Positions 33,661 to 46,500 of a stretch of 64,000 bases of DNA are shown piece by piece. The stretch spans positions 4,626,501-4,690,500 of the forward strand of contig WPIO01000027.1 of the NCBI GenBank assembly GCA_009760855.2, written 5' to 3'. The notes below the pieces were generated by a model. It was given only the letters and a program-made list of their open reading frames with translations, searched no databases and was not told the DNA's origin. Origin of the DNA: Cristatella mucedo (Eukaryota; Bryozoa; Phylactolaemata; Cristatellidae). Within the stretch, counting starts at the first letter, position 1, and the number at the start of each line of letters is the position of its first letter. The position numbers and the translations under genes are program-made.

Positions 33661-34027
33661 TTATATTTCTCTCCTAGAAATATCAGTAAAACCTTGAGCA
33701 AGATAAATTATATTTAGTCTCTAATGTCTTCCTCGTTTAATATAATCTAATATTTTTGTTTGGTCTTCTGTCATAAAATCATCAAGTACAACAACGTTTT
33801 TGCAACTATTTGTATGAGTCTACTTCTGGTATTTCATCAATGCCATTAATCCAAATGTAAGCATTTTCTTGTGTCATTGATCTAAGACCACGATACAACT
33901 TTTGGTCTAAACTTGAAGCAATAATTTTACAGGTATCATAATTAACCATTCCGGAGAATATCCAATTCATGATTAGTTGTGATTTTCCTGACCCACTAGG
34001 ACCAACCACTAGCACTCTACAAGGCAC
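33661..34027 (-). pseudogene. FtsK/HerA-type packaging ATPase, truncated and frameshifted
   Basis: The minus frame from 34027 has VLVVGPSGSGKSQLI, a clear Walker A (33980-34003), and then a beta strand before a long loop. After a frame change near 33806 the sequence continues with VVVLDDF (Walker B, plus 33776-33796) and later IIYLAQGF. These are the motifs of the genome-packaging ATPases of Polintons and related viruses, which pump DNA into capsids. An extra stop lies before the last motif. The protein is shorter than usual at both ends. Confidence 0.75.
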
Positions 34028-34700
34028 ATTTTGTAAAGGCTCTTTATGACCTGTGTCTACGTCTTGTGCAAAATTAAAAGGACGGACTTTAAATTCATTT
34101 TCAATACTAAAAAGTTATTTATATTGATAGCAATGGAAATCAATTGCTTGAATGTAGTCGCCGTACTGATAACATTCACTAAGAACGTGTTGAAATAAAT
34201 AGTACAAAACGACCAAGAGGAATGTTGAAAGTAATGTGTACAACTTTCAAACATAATAAATCAAAGTTTGTTAAAATTAGAGGCAGACCAAAGAGTGTAG
34301 CAAGTAAAGTATTATCTTATTATAAGTTATGATTATAAGTTGTCATTATAGGTAGTGGCGGTTTTAAGCCATGGTAAGAAATTCGGTAGCCGGACAAAAG
34401 AACGAATACTCTCTGAGTTGAGGAAGAATATAAACAGTCTAAAGACTGTGATGTTCTCGATTGACAGACTTCGATATATTAGATTATTTAAAAGAACTAA
34501 ATATAAAATATTTTCCTGGATTATTTGCAAGAGATAAACTAACAAAACCAAACACATTTGTAATACAGGTAAATCAGATTAAACTATCTGTCATTGGGTA
34601 GCACTTAAAAATGTAGGAGATTCTTGTTTTTACTTTGAATCATTTTATACCCCACCATTGCCAGATGTAACTGACTTCTTTGGAACCGATCCAAGTTTTC
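34028..34700. other. AT-rich region where coding strand switches, no recognised gene
   Basis: Genes to the left are mostly on minus and those to the right on plus. Short frames here (34057-34254 minus, 34355-34537 plus with Lys/Arg-rich sequence) show no domain. A divergent promoter region could lie here, but nothing in the sequence proves it. Confidence 0.4.
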
Positions 34701-34710
34701 AAACTTTTCG

Positions 34711-35089
34711 ATGACAAGAATGCAAACGAGATACAAACAAGATGCAAAAAACAGGTTGTGGAATGAAATGTTTAATTTTCATATTACTAATGGATTAAAC
34801 ATATTTTGGTACAGTAATGAAATTACTATTTTTAAATTGAACACAGATTTTCCTTTGGATAAAAATGGAAAAGAAATTTGTTGCACTAAAAAGTTTTGCT
34901 GACGTTATCCCAAAAGGCAAACCTGCAAGTGTTCATATTGAAGAAAAGATGACAAAACATTCGAAACCTTATCTGAATGCACGGATTTATATTACACAAG
35001 ACACGTTACCTTTTCTTCAAAATATAGTTACTGTAGCTAGTGAACAACTTGACTTTAACGGCTATAACAAGGGTCTATTATTGCAGTAA
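34711..35089 (+). pseudogene. Unknown protein, two overlapping frames
   Basis: Two overlapping plus frames (34711-34902 and 34865-35089) may be one gene with a frame change. The second encodes FADVIPKGKPASVHIEEKM and ITQDTLPFLQNIVTV. Broken sequence continues to about 35330. No family is recognised. Confidence 0.35.
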
Positions 35090-35526
35090 GATTGGATTTT
35101 TGAAATAAACCAAGTTTATTTTTTATTTGAAAAAATATACGAATGAAATCTAATAATCCTGGTGAGATTATACAAAAATAAGGAGATGATTTTCATATCA
35201 GAAGAGTTCTTGTAGGAAAATATATTAGCAAAGATTATAATTCTGAACCAAGACTTAATATAAGATTGAAGATTGATCTAGTGAAAGTGTATAATGAAAT
35301 CAAAAGATTTGAATTTAATTGAGCAAAATTTTGGAAAACACAAAAGATTATTATAATAACTTTAAATACCAACATTAGTTTAGATTAATTTTTTGTCTGT
35401 AACATCAAACATTTTATCAACAATATTTCTTGCATAATTTTTTACCTTATTCAAGTAAGCAGGATTTTATACTTTATCTTTCAGTAAATCTGTAGCAATC
35501 TTGATTCAATTTCAGCTGCTGTTGTC

Positions 35527-38180
35527 GTGCCAGATCTTACTCCTGTAGTTGTATCTAGTCCAGGTTTTATATCTTCTTTAATAGAACTTTATTTTTTCTT
35601 CAAATATTATATAATGGATATTTTACCAAATATAAATGATGAACTATTTATAGATCTTGATTGCAATGATAACGCAGTAACTAACTTAGCTTATCCAGAA
35701 AACGATTTTGATGCGATTAGATTAAATTATGTTCTTGGTTCTAATTTTTGAGGTAATGCAGTAAATAATGTTTCAATACAAATGGCTTCAATTACTAATT
35801 GTTCTAACTTACTTACAAAAAATAATGGAATACTTTCATCTCAACCCAATTGTGTAAATAGTTTAGGTAAATCAGGAAATGGATATCAAGATTCTATGCC
35901 TTACAAAATTATGCATTGTGATTTACTAAAGAGTACGACAAGTTTCCAACGGTAATTAAAATACTAATCTTGACTTACGACTAAACCAAATTATTTCTTT
36001 GAAGGATTCAGGATTAATAAGTAAGCCAACAGTTGATAAATGTAAACAAAAATGCTGATTTAGATATCTATGGTTTACAAGTTTTCCAAGTCTACTACTA
36101 TTAGGTAGTTTAGAATACAATATTAATGTTAATGGTACAGGAACAGAAATTTCTGCATTACAATTGAAACCTAATGATATGCCAATACTAGATCAAACGG
36201 GAAATAAGATAGGTTGTGAAACACCATTTGCCAACTTTTGTTCCTCCTTTAGTAAACAATTTTTGTATTACATCTAATATTCTCTGGCCAAAAGATAGAA
36301 CTGGTGCTTTCTTAGCTTCATTAAGTATTAAAACTTATAGTTTGTCTGGAACGTTAGTTTTAGTAATAAATATTGATGGATCATGCAGTTATGTTATTAG
36401 TAATTTCTCAGTAGATAGTTCTGTTTCTTATATTGAATTTCTTGTAAGTATAGTATAGAAAAATCTCATTAGGTTGTCGTAGGAACGGGCCTTAATAAAA
36501 AAATTATGTTCGTAGAAGTGGTGATATACTTTCTGGCTCACTGTATATGAATCAAACTTTAATAAAATATTTAGGTGATCCTGTTGATTTTGGTGATGCA
36601 ATAAATAGAAAGTACATCATACAAATTTCATTACTAAAGTTTTAAGAGAAATTAGATCTGATGGTGACATCAATGTGAACAACTTTTGCTTTATAGACCT
36701 TGCAAATCCTGTTAATCCTTGTAATGCTGCTGCAAAAGATTATGCAAACACTAAATTAGCATTCACTGGTGAGACTATTAATGGAACATTACCTGAAAAT
36801 AGGTGGATTAATATTAGTAATCTGTCATACTCAGACAATGATGTTCAAATAAAGCTTACATGGATAATAATTTTTTTAAATTAACTGGAGATACTATTAA
36901 TGGTTCTCTAAATATAAATAATTATCCTATTGTAATAAAAATGATTTTGTTAATCCTAGTGATGAAGTTAATCTTGGTAACCTATCTTAAATATCTGATG
37001 GAAATATAGTTATTGTAACATTTCAGATGGTTCATTAAGTACTATTATAAATGGTAAAACAATTACTGGACAATGGACTAACTTAAATGATATTGTAATT
37101 CCTACAGGAATATTTGTAGTTGGAGGAACATATGATGTTCCAAATGTTGAAAGAAAAGTACTAATGCCTTTGCCATCAACAATATTACTATTACATGGCC
37201 AGTTATTTGCTTGTTATATATTAGATTCTAACAAGAAACTAATACCAAGTTCACCTTCCATATCAGGATCAGATTTATTTAACCAGCAAATAAATTAAAA
37301 TTGTTACGTAGCAATAAAATACATGCGTTGTAGAAAGTTATTAGATATGAAAAGAACTCTGGATCTCAATTTAAATAGCATAACAAATCTCGGAAACACT
37401 AAAGATGTATTAGAAACTTCTGGTAAATCGCTTGCTGATAATAACTACCTTAGAAAGGATTCAGATCAAGTTGGAATATTAGATTTAACTGTTAACTCAA
37501 AAAAATATTTTAACTTACAAAACCCAAGAATAGGAAATAAGATAGCTGAAAAATAGTATCATGATGAAAAGGTTGGAACAGGAAACCAATTTTTGATAAA
37601 AGGAAATGTAAACCTAAATAGACTAATTGTTACACATTTTTCTGATGGGTTTTACTCTAATATGATAGCTTCTTCATTTTTTTAAAGAAATGAACCTAGA
37701 TATTCACTTTCTGTTATTAAACCTCCTAATTTCGAAGGTAATTAAAGTTTTTATAGTATAATTATTTTTTCACTTAGTAACTCATATTAAGGTTATTTAG
37801 CTAAGTTATAAAAAAATTTTTGAAAAATAAACCAACTTATTCAAATATAGCAATAAAAATAACAGAAATAAATAATGATATTGCTGGAAATGAGAATATT
37901 ATCAGTACTATAACTAGTTACATTGTTGGAAAAAACTTCTGAAACAACTTTACATTGAATTATGATAAGAGAACTGGGGTTTATTACCAAACAGTAATAG
38001 CATCAATAAATATTAAAATACGAGATGATAAATAATTAATAGTTAGAAACTACTGCCATAAACTGTATTCCCTAAATTTCATGCCTTCTAATTTACTTCT
38101 CATTAGATATCACAGTATAGAAGATAATTACATGCTAATATTAACTGATTCTATGTCATATTTTTCCTATTTTGGTTGGA
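35527..38180 (+). pseudogene. Fibre-like protein cluster on plus strand
   Basis: A series of broken plus frames shares the fibre-like layout of 26080-26620. At 35527-35751 there is DLDCNDNAVTNLAYPEND. Near 36560 comes YLGDPVDFGDAINRKYI; at 36675-36884 there is IDLANPVNPCNAAAKDYAN and GETINGTLPENRW; near 36880 LTGDTINGSLNIN; and at 37323-37556 LDLNLNSITNLGNTKD. The repeating theme is N-SITNLGNP, DA-K-Y and GDTINGSL. Many stops and frame changes are present, and the number of original genes (one long or several) cannot be decided. The product would be a trimeric spike-like virion protein by analogy. Confidence 0.5.
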
Positions 38181-38186
38181 TTTAGA

Positions 38187-38650
38187 ATAAGAATAATAAT
38201 AATACTAAAAGTAATAATGCACTTGATAAGGTACCCTTAGAGAACTCAATCTCTTTCTAGGCACTTCACGTTTGCTGCAAATGGAAGCACAAATGCATGG
38301 TGAGTAATAGCATGCTTGATAAACATGAATAACATGGTTTGGGGTGACATGCACAGGGTCAGCATGCAAATGTGGTTAGTGGCAGCATGCACAGTGTTAG
38401 CATGCATAAGCACATCAAGGACGAATCACAGGGACCCACTAAATGCTGTCCTAAATAGGTGTGTTTTCCAGTTCTTTTTAAATGTGGTCAGGCCAGGGGA
38501 TGTTCTGACGCAAGTCGGGAGAGAGTTCCAGGTTTTGGGAGCACACGAACTAAATGCACGGTCTCCAAAGGATTTGAGGTTTGTACGAGTTATTGGTAAA
38601 CTGTTCGATTCCAAAAAGCGGGTGGTACGATGCTAGGCCTGGTGGGGGAA
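38187..38650 (-). mobile_element. CR1/L2-type LINE, 5'-truncated, minus strand
   Basis: It runs from (AAT)n-rich tail (38188-38222) through hairpin tail and 3' UTR to the last 70 codons of the LINE protein. It is cut near the position equivalent to 15235. AT-rich sequence resumes after it, so it sits inside the Polinton-like island. Confidence 0.9.
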
Positions 38651-39215
38651 AAGGCCCCACGATAAAAAAAATTACTATTACCTTTAACATTAGTTATCCA
38701 GTTTCAAGTATTCAACCAGGGTTCACAACTCCAAATGATTTGGACTTTATTGAGATTAGATTATTAACAGCAGTTATATTCTCAAAAATTGATCCAACTA
38801 AACTCCTCCAAAGTAAACCCTTCAATCCAGGTATTCTTAGATAAACTCTGTTGCTAAACTGCAAGTCTGTCTTCAATCTACCGCTTTCGTAATTCGTTAG
38901 GTTGTTTTAATCTTATAGAGTATGCTTCAGACTTTAGACTATTTTTTAAGTCCCTAAGAAACTCTGAGAAAATATAACACTCTAAGTTTTGCAAATATAC
39001 CTGAAATCTCCGGATCAGAATGACTAGTTCTTACCGATTTTTCTACTAAAACTAGTCTTAGGGCTTCTTTTCATGAACGTCAAATATCTTCTATGAGTCC
39101 CATTTGAAAGGAAAAAACCTTAACATTAGAATATTGTTGACCTTGGACTTCATTTAGACAATCAGTGCATCTTTTTTCAATAGAAACTATTTTTATATTA
39201 TTAATTTATTTTACT
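38651..39215 (+). other. Remaining AT-rich part of the Polinton-like element
   Basis: A plus frame up to 38844 reads ITITFNISYPVSSIQPGFTT and a beta-rich continuation, perhaps the distal part of the fibre cluster or a capsid fragment. From 38850 on only broken frames are seen. The 21-bp array starts near 39220. Confidence 0.4.
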
Positions 39216-40633
39216 GACACGGTAAAGTCACTGGAGAATGCGACACAGACACGCAGGGTTAGGATGCGACCGAGCATCATCCACAATATATACAGCGTCA
39301 ACCAAAAGAGAGACGGCATCGTCCGAAAAAATGACAGCATTGGTAGCTAGGACGACGGCATCGTGTGCAAGAAAGGGGGCATCGTCCGCAAGAGAGACAG
39401 CATCTCAAGCACATTAAATAGCCTCGTCCGCAAGAGAGTAAAGGAGAAGGCATCGTGGGGAAGAGATACGGCACTGTCTTCTAAAGTGACGGAGTCGTTC
39501 ACAAGAAAGACGGCTAAAACCGCAAAAGAAATGGCATATCAAGATAGGACGGAATGAGTGGGGCGTGCGTCGTAGATACGTTGGGTGTGTTTGAGGCACA
39601 GCGTCATTCGCAATAAAAGTGGCGTTATCCCTAAGAGAAACAGTAGTGTCAGCAAGATGGACGGTACTGCTAGCTAAAGCGAAGGCCTCAGCTGCACGAG
39701 CGCCAGCATCGTCTTCAAGACAGACGGCATCGTGCGCAAGGGAAAGGGCATAGTCAGCAAGAGAGACGGCATCGTGCTCAAGACAGACGGCTACAACCTC
39801 AAATAAAATAGCATGATAAGATGCTATTAATCACTTGGCCTTTCAGCACAAATACTCTGGGTGTGATAGAGGCATTGCATCATCCGCAATAGAAACAGCA
39901 TCGTCCACAAGAGAGACATATTTCTCCACACCAGAGAAGGCATAGGTAGCTGAAGCGACGGCATCAGCTGCAAGAGAGACGGCCTCCTCTGCAAAATCGA
40001 TGGCATCGTCCGCAAGGGAGACGGGATCTTCTGCAAAAGAGACGGCATACTGGGCAAGAGAGATGGTATTGCCTTTAGGGAGACGGAATCGTTAGCAAGG
40101 GTGACGGCTAGAACCAGAAGAGAAATGGCATATCTGGCTGAGGCGGAGACACTGCTGCGTGCAGCAGAAAGACGAAAAGTGCATAAGAGAGCCTGAAGCG
40201 TGCAGTCGAAACTTTGTCGCGATAGGTAGTGAGAGTGCCGCTTGAGGTGACGAGACTATAGCATGCGGCGAAATCACAAAACACGTGGAGTAGAAAAGGC
40301 ATCCTCGGCAATACGGACGGCATCATCTGAAAAGCAAACGGCATTGTCCTATGGAGTAACATCACCATTCGCAAATGTGACGAAATGGATAGCAAGAAGC
40401 GTGGCATTAAGCTCATCTAATACGGCAGAGATGCATGTAGCTGAGAGACTTCAGGATGCAACTGAGAGATGCTGCCTGTAATAGAGATCGTGGAAGCGGG
40501 CGGCATAGATTTAATTGTGAGCAACAGAAAGACTGCTGCATGCCGCAGAAAGACACAGCATATGGCATAAATAATGCATCGTTCATAACAGAGACGTCTT
40601 CAACCGCAAGAGAGACGAAATTTTCAGCTAGAG

Positions 40634-40801
40634 CCATGATGGCACACTAGGTACGTTGGTTGCTTTCATGATCTCGGTCCCGAGGTCGTGTGTTCGATTC
40701 CGGCTGTGGGCGATCCTTTATCGCCACTGCAAGCGGTGGTGATAGCCATCAAGGAACTTCTGTCGCTATTCAAAAAGAGGCTGTTTAGGCAGCTAGGATC
40801 T
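40634..40801 (+). mobile_element. tRNA-derived SINE, family 1, copy c
   Basis: The head is GATGGCACACTAGGTACG with box B GTTCGATTCCGG; the body has the GCCACTGCAAGCGGTGGTG hairpin and the tail AAAAAGAGGCTGTTTAGGC. Inserted in the 21-bp array. Confidence 0.88.
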
Positions 40802-43403
40802 AGAGCGACATCGTTGGTTGCTAGCGAGACGGCTACAACTGCAAGACAAATGGCATGACAAGATGCAGTGAAGTCACTTAAGCAAGAGGCACAGATACTC
40901 TGGGTGTGGTTGAGAGACAACATCATCCGTAAGAGAAACAGCATCATCAACAGCAGAGACGGCATCGGCCGCAAAGGAGAATGAATCGTCCGCAAGAGAG
41001 ACTGCATTGTGCGAAAGAGAGAGGCCATCGTCGTCTAGAGAGATGAAATCGCTTGGAAGAGAGACGGCTACAACGACAAGAAAAATAGCATGGCCAGAGT
41101 AAGCGGAGTCACTGGAGCTCGGGGCACAGTTACGCAGGGTGTGGTTGAGACTCAGTACTATCAGCATTAGAAATAGCATCAGCTGCAAGAGATGCGGCAT
41201 CGTTAGCTAGTGAGACGGCATCGGTACTACAGCAACGGCATCAGCTTCAAGATAGACGGCATCACCATTAAGACCGACGGCACTGTCGGCAATGGAGAAG
41301 GCATCGTGCGTAAGAGAGACCGCATCATCTTCTAGAGAGAAAAAATTCTCCTGAAGATACACGGCTACAGCAACAAGAGAAATGGCATGGCAAGATATCA
41401 CTGAGTAACTGGGGCTTGCGGCGCAGATACTCAGGGTGTGGTTTAGGCGCAGCATGATCTGAAATAGAGAGGGTGTCATCCGCAAGAAATTAAGTGCCGT
41501 GCTCTTGAGAGACAGCATCGATTGCAAAAGTGATGGCATCAGCTGCATAAAAGATGGCACCATCCGCAAGATAGACGACATTGTCCGAAAAGGAGACGGG
41601 ATCGTCCGCAAGAGAGACGGTATCGCGTGCAAGAGAGACGGCACAGTCTTATAGAGAGGCTGGACTGTTTGCAAGACAGACGGCAACAACAGAGTGAGAT
41701 GTGGCGTGGCAGGCTGTGGGGGATACTGCAGCATGCAGTAGAGGGACAAAAAATGTATAAGAGAACGTGCAGTAGAGACCTTTTAACGTGTGGTCGAGAT
41801 ACTGTAGCATGAGATGAAGGGACAGCATCATGTGGAGAAAAGACACAGCATGTGGCATAGCAATGGCATCAACGGCAATATGGACGGCATTTGTCAGCAC
41901 GACAAACGGCATCGTCCGAAAGAGTAACACCATCGTTCGCAAATGTTAGGAAATGGATCTAAAAAAATACGGCATCGAGCCATCTAATAAAGCAGAGATG
42001 CTTGAAGCTGCGAGACTACCGGATGCAACAGAGATATGCTGCCTGTATTAGAGTTCGAGGAAGCGGGCGGCATAGCGTTTATTGCGAACCACAGAGAAAC
42101 TGTTGCATTCCGGAGAAAGACACAGCATGCGGCATAAAGAATGCATCGTTCGCAAAAGAGACGTCGTCAACCACAAGAGAGACGGCATCGTTCACAAGCG
42201 ACACGGCATCGTTCACAATCGACACGGCATCGTAAGCTAGATCGAAGGCATCACCTGCAAGAGAGACAGCATCGTGTGCTAGAGATACGGAATCGTTTGC
42301 AAAAAAGATGGCTACAACCGCAAACGAAATGGCATATCTAGATGCCGTGGAGTCACTGGGGCGTGCTGAACTGATAAGCTGAGTTTATTAGGACACAACA
42401 TCATCCGCAATAGAAACGGCGTCGTCCACTTGAGTGGTGATATCTTCCGCATGAGAGACGGCATCGTTAGCTAGACCGACGGCGTCAGCTGCAGTAATGC
42501 TAGCATCATGGATAAGAGAGACGGTATCGTCTGAAAAAGAGATGCCATCGTGCATAAGAAAGACAACGTCCTCTTTAATAGAGACGGAATCGTTCGCAAA
42601 AAAGACGGCTACAACTGCAAAGAAAATTGCATGGAAAGATGCGGTGAAGTCACTAGAGGGTGCAGCACTGATACGTTGGGTGTGGTTGAGACACTGCATA
42701 ATTCGCAATAGAAACGGCGTCATCCTCAAGACAGACGGTATTGACCGCTAGAGAGACGGCATCGGTAGCTTGAGTTATGGCATCACCTGCGAGACAGACG
42801 GCATCGTCCGAAAAAGAGACAGCATTGTCCGCAACAGAGGCGGCATCATAAGTAAGGGAGACGGCATAGTGGGCTAGAAACGCAGCACCATTCCGAAGAG
42901 AGACGGCCACAACCGTAAGAGAACTGGAATGGCTAGATACGGTGAAGTTCCTCGAGCGTGTGGCACATGTGAGCTGGTCGTGACGGAGATACAGCATCAC
43001 CCATATTAGCAACCGCATCATAAGCAATTGAGACGGCATCGTCAGCAAAAGAGACAGTAACGGTAGCTAGAGCGACGGCATTAGCTGCAAGAGATATGGC
43101 ATCGCTATGTAAAAAAGGTGGCGGCGTCCGCAAGGGAGTCGGGATCGTCTGAAAGAGAGACGGCGCCATGCGAGAAAGAGACGCCGTGGTCTTCTAAAGA
43201 GATGGAATTGTCCGCAAAAGACATGGCAAAAACCGCAAAACAAATGGCATATCAAGACATGGTGGAGTCACTTGGGCGTGCTGCACAGATACGCTGGGTG
43301 TGGTTGAGTTACAGCATCATGCCAAATTGGAACGGCGTCACACGTAATACGTCATCGTCTGTAGGATAGACGGCATCACAGCTAGTGCAACGGCATCAGC
43401 TGC

Positions 43404-43574
43404 CTAATAAATAAATAAATCGTAGCTGATTAAACAGCCTCTTTTTGTAAGGCGACATAAGAGCCTTTATGGCTATCACTACCGCTTGCAGTGGCAATAA
43501 AGAATCGCCCGCCGCTGGAATCAAACCCACGACCCAGGTCCCGAGGTCGTGAAAGCAACCGCCTTACCTAGTGC
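43404..43574 (-). mobile_element. tRNA-derived SINE, family 1, copy d
   Basis: Minus-strand copy. The plus strand reads the tail (TAATAAATAAATAAAT, CAGCCTCTTTTTG), then CCGCTTGCAGTGGC, then the complement of box B (GGAATCAAACC) and the inverted repeat GGTCCCGAGGTC. The head is truncated by a few bases. Inserted in the 21-bp array. Confidence 0.88.
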
Positions 43575-46500
43575 ATGAGAGACGGCATCGTCTGGAAGAG
43601 AGACGGCATCGGGCACAAGAGAGGCGGCATTGTCTTCAAGAGAGACGGAATCGTTGGCAAGAGAGACGGATCCAACCACAAAGGAAATAGCATGGCAGTG
43701 TACCACGAAATCACTGGACTGTACAACATGGCAAATCTGGGTGTGGTTAAGAAATAGCATTATCCGTAGTAGAAACGGCGTTATCCATAGAGAAACGGCA
43801 TCGCCTGCAAGGGAGAAGTCATTGGTAGTCAGAGCGATGGCAAAAGCTGCAAGAGAGACGGCTTCGTCCTGGAGTGAGCCGGCATCGGTAGCTAAGGCCA
43901 TGGCCTCAGCTGCTAAGAAAACGGCATCATCCACATGAGAGATGGCATCTCGAGCCAGAGACATGGCACCATTTGCAAGACAAATGGCATATTCCACAAC
44001 AGAGACGGCATCGATTGCAAAAGCGACGGCATCAGCTGCAAAGAAAACGGCATCATCTGCAATTGAAACGGCGTTATCAGCAAGAGGGACGGCATCGCTC
44101 GCAAGAGAGACGGCATCGTCCGCAAGTGAGATGGCATCGTGTGCTAGAGATGCTGCACCGTTCGCAAAGGAGACGGCTGCAACCGCAAAAGAAATGGCAT
44201 GGCAAGATACGATGAAGTCATTGAAGCGTGCGGCACAGTTGCGATGGCTGTGTTTGAAACGCAGCATCGTTGGTAATACAAGCGGCTTCATCCTTATGAG
44301 AAACGGCGGCGGTCGTACGAGAGACGGCATCGGCAGATAGAGTGACGGCATCAGTTTCAAGAGTTAGGGCATTTACCATGAGAGAGACGACATCGATAGC
44401 TCGAGCGACAAGAATTGCCAGCAAGAAAAACGGCAGCGTCAGCAAGAGAGGCGGCATTCTCTTCTAGAGAGACGGAATCGTTCGCAAGAGAGACGGCTAC
44501 AAAAGCAAGTGGAATGTATCAAGGAAGATACAGTGAAGTCACCAGGGCGTGCGGCACAGATTCAGCTCGTTGTGGTTTAGACACGTCATCATCCGATATA
44601 AAAACCCGTCATCGGCTTAATAGAAGGCATCGTCCGCAAGTGAGACGGCATCGGCTGCTTAGGCGACGTAACAGGTATCACAAGAGACGGCATCCTTTGC
44701 AAGAGAGATGGCATCGTCCACAAGGAAGACAGCATCTTGGACTTGAGAAACGGCATTGTCTTCCAGAGACACAAATCTTATGCAAGAGAGACGGCCACAA
44801 CCCTGTCAGATATGGCATGGCAGGCTGAGGCGGAGACACGGCAGCATCCAGCGAAAAAAGTGTATAAGAGAGACTGAAGCGTGCAGTAGCGACTTTATGG
44901 TGTAACCCAGAAAGCCTGCAGCGAGCGGTGATGTGACTTCAGCATGCGGCGAAACGATGCAACAAATTAGGTAGCAACAACATTGCCCTCAAGACCCACA
45001 GCATCGTCTGCAAGAGAGACGGCGTTGTCCGCAAGAGAAACGGCATCGGCAGCTTGAGCAATGGCATCAACTGCAAGTGAGACGGCATCATCTGCAAGGC
45101 AGACAGGATTGTCGACGGAGAGACGCCATCGTCTTGCAGAGAGACTGAATCTTTTGCAAAAGAGACGACTAAAGCCTCAAAAGAAAGTGCATATCAAGAT
45201 TCAGTGGAGTCACTCAGGCGTGCCACACAGATATGCTTGGTGTGGTCGAGAGATATGGTAGGATCATCCCCACTAGAAACCGCATCATCCGCAAGTGATG
45301 ATGTTTTGGCAGCCAGAGAGACGCTATCAGTAACTAAAACGACTGCATCCGCTGCATGAGAGACGGCATTGTCCGCGAGAGAGACGGCGTCGTGCACAAG
45401 GGAGACGTCATCGTCTTGTAGAGAAAGGAAACGTTTACAAGAGAGACGGCTACGACTGCAAAGGATGCATGGCAAGGTACGGCGAAGTCAGTGAAGCGTG
45501 GAGCACAGATACGTTGGGTGTGCTTGAGATGCGGCATCATCCACAATAGAAATGGCATCGTCCCCATGAGAGGCGGTATCGTACTCGAGAGAGAGACAGC
45601 TTCGTCTTCTAGACAGGCGGAATCGTTTGTTCGCTAGAGAAACGGGTAAAACGGCAAAAAAATAGCATGGCAAAACGGCGAAGTCACCGGCAGTGCTGCT
45701 CAGACATGTTGAGTGTGGTTAAGACACAGCATCGTCCCCAATATAAACGGTGTCATCTTCACGAGAGACTGCATCGTCCGCACGAGAGACGTCATCGCAC
45801 ATCGGATGTTAGAGACACAGCACTGTTCATAGGAGATACTGCATCGTCCACCCAAGAAATGCCATCGGTAGCTAGAGCAACAGCATCAGCCGTAAGAGAG
45901 ACGGCATCGTCCGAAAAAGTGCCTACATCGTCAAATATGGGGACGGAATCGTCTGCAAGAGAGATGTCATCGTACACAAAAAAGACGGCATTGCATCTTA
46001 AAGAGAAGGAATCGCTTACAAGAGAGACGGCAACACCTGAAAGAGAAATGGCATGGAAAGTTACCATGCCGGTTCACTTGGGCGTGCCAGAAAAATACGT
46101 TGGGTGAGGATGAGACACTGGAGCGTGCCGCACGGATACGCTGGGTATGTTTGAGACACAGCATCATCCACAGTAGACATGCAATCATCAACTAAAGAAC
46201 CGGCATCGTCGGCAAGAGTAACGGCATCGTCTGCACTTGAGATGGAATTGTGGGCCAGAGACAGGCAACCGTTCGAAAATATGACGGCTACAACCCCAAG
46301 AGAAATGGCATGAAAGATACGATTGAGTAACTGGAGCGTGCGGTACAGATACGCTGGGAATGGTCGAGAAACAGCTTCGACCAAAATAAAACGGCTTCGT
46401 TCGCAAGAGAGACTGCATCGTCCACAAGAGCGTGGTCTCTGTATCTAGAGCGAAAGCACCAGCAGCAAGAGAGACGGACGGAATCGTTCACAAGAGAGAC

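Larger units (their letters stand above)
21782..39215. mobile_element. Decayed Polinton/Maverick-like (adintovirus-like) element
   Basis: This AT-rich island stands out against the flanking satellite DNA. On the minus strand it carries remnants of a retroviral-type integrase, a packaging ATPase, a major capsid protein and penton-like proteins; on the plus strand it carries fibre-like and unknown frames. This gene set fits Polintons, large DNA transposons or viruses that integrate into animal genomes. I could not find the protein-primed DNA polymerase, the cysteine protease or terminal inverted repeats, so the borders are those of the AT-rich composition. Every gene has stops or frameshifts. 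Later insertions are a MULE (23315-24752), SINE 2 (25524-25690) and LINE copies (25748, 29551, 38187). Confidence 0.7.

Noticed and set aside
43521-44360. A real minus-strand gene of 279 codons
   Set aside because: It consists almost only of 21-bp array translation and ends in a SINE; other array segments show similar frames on either strand. No start context, exon structure or domain was seen.
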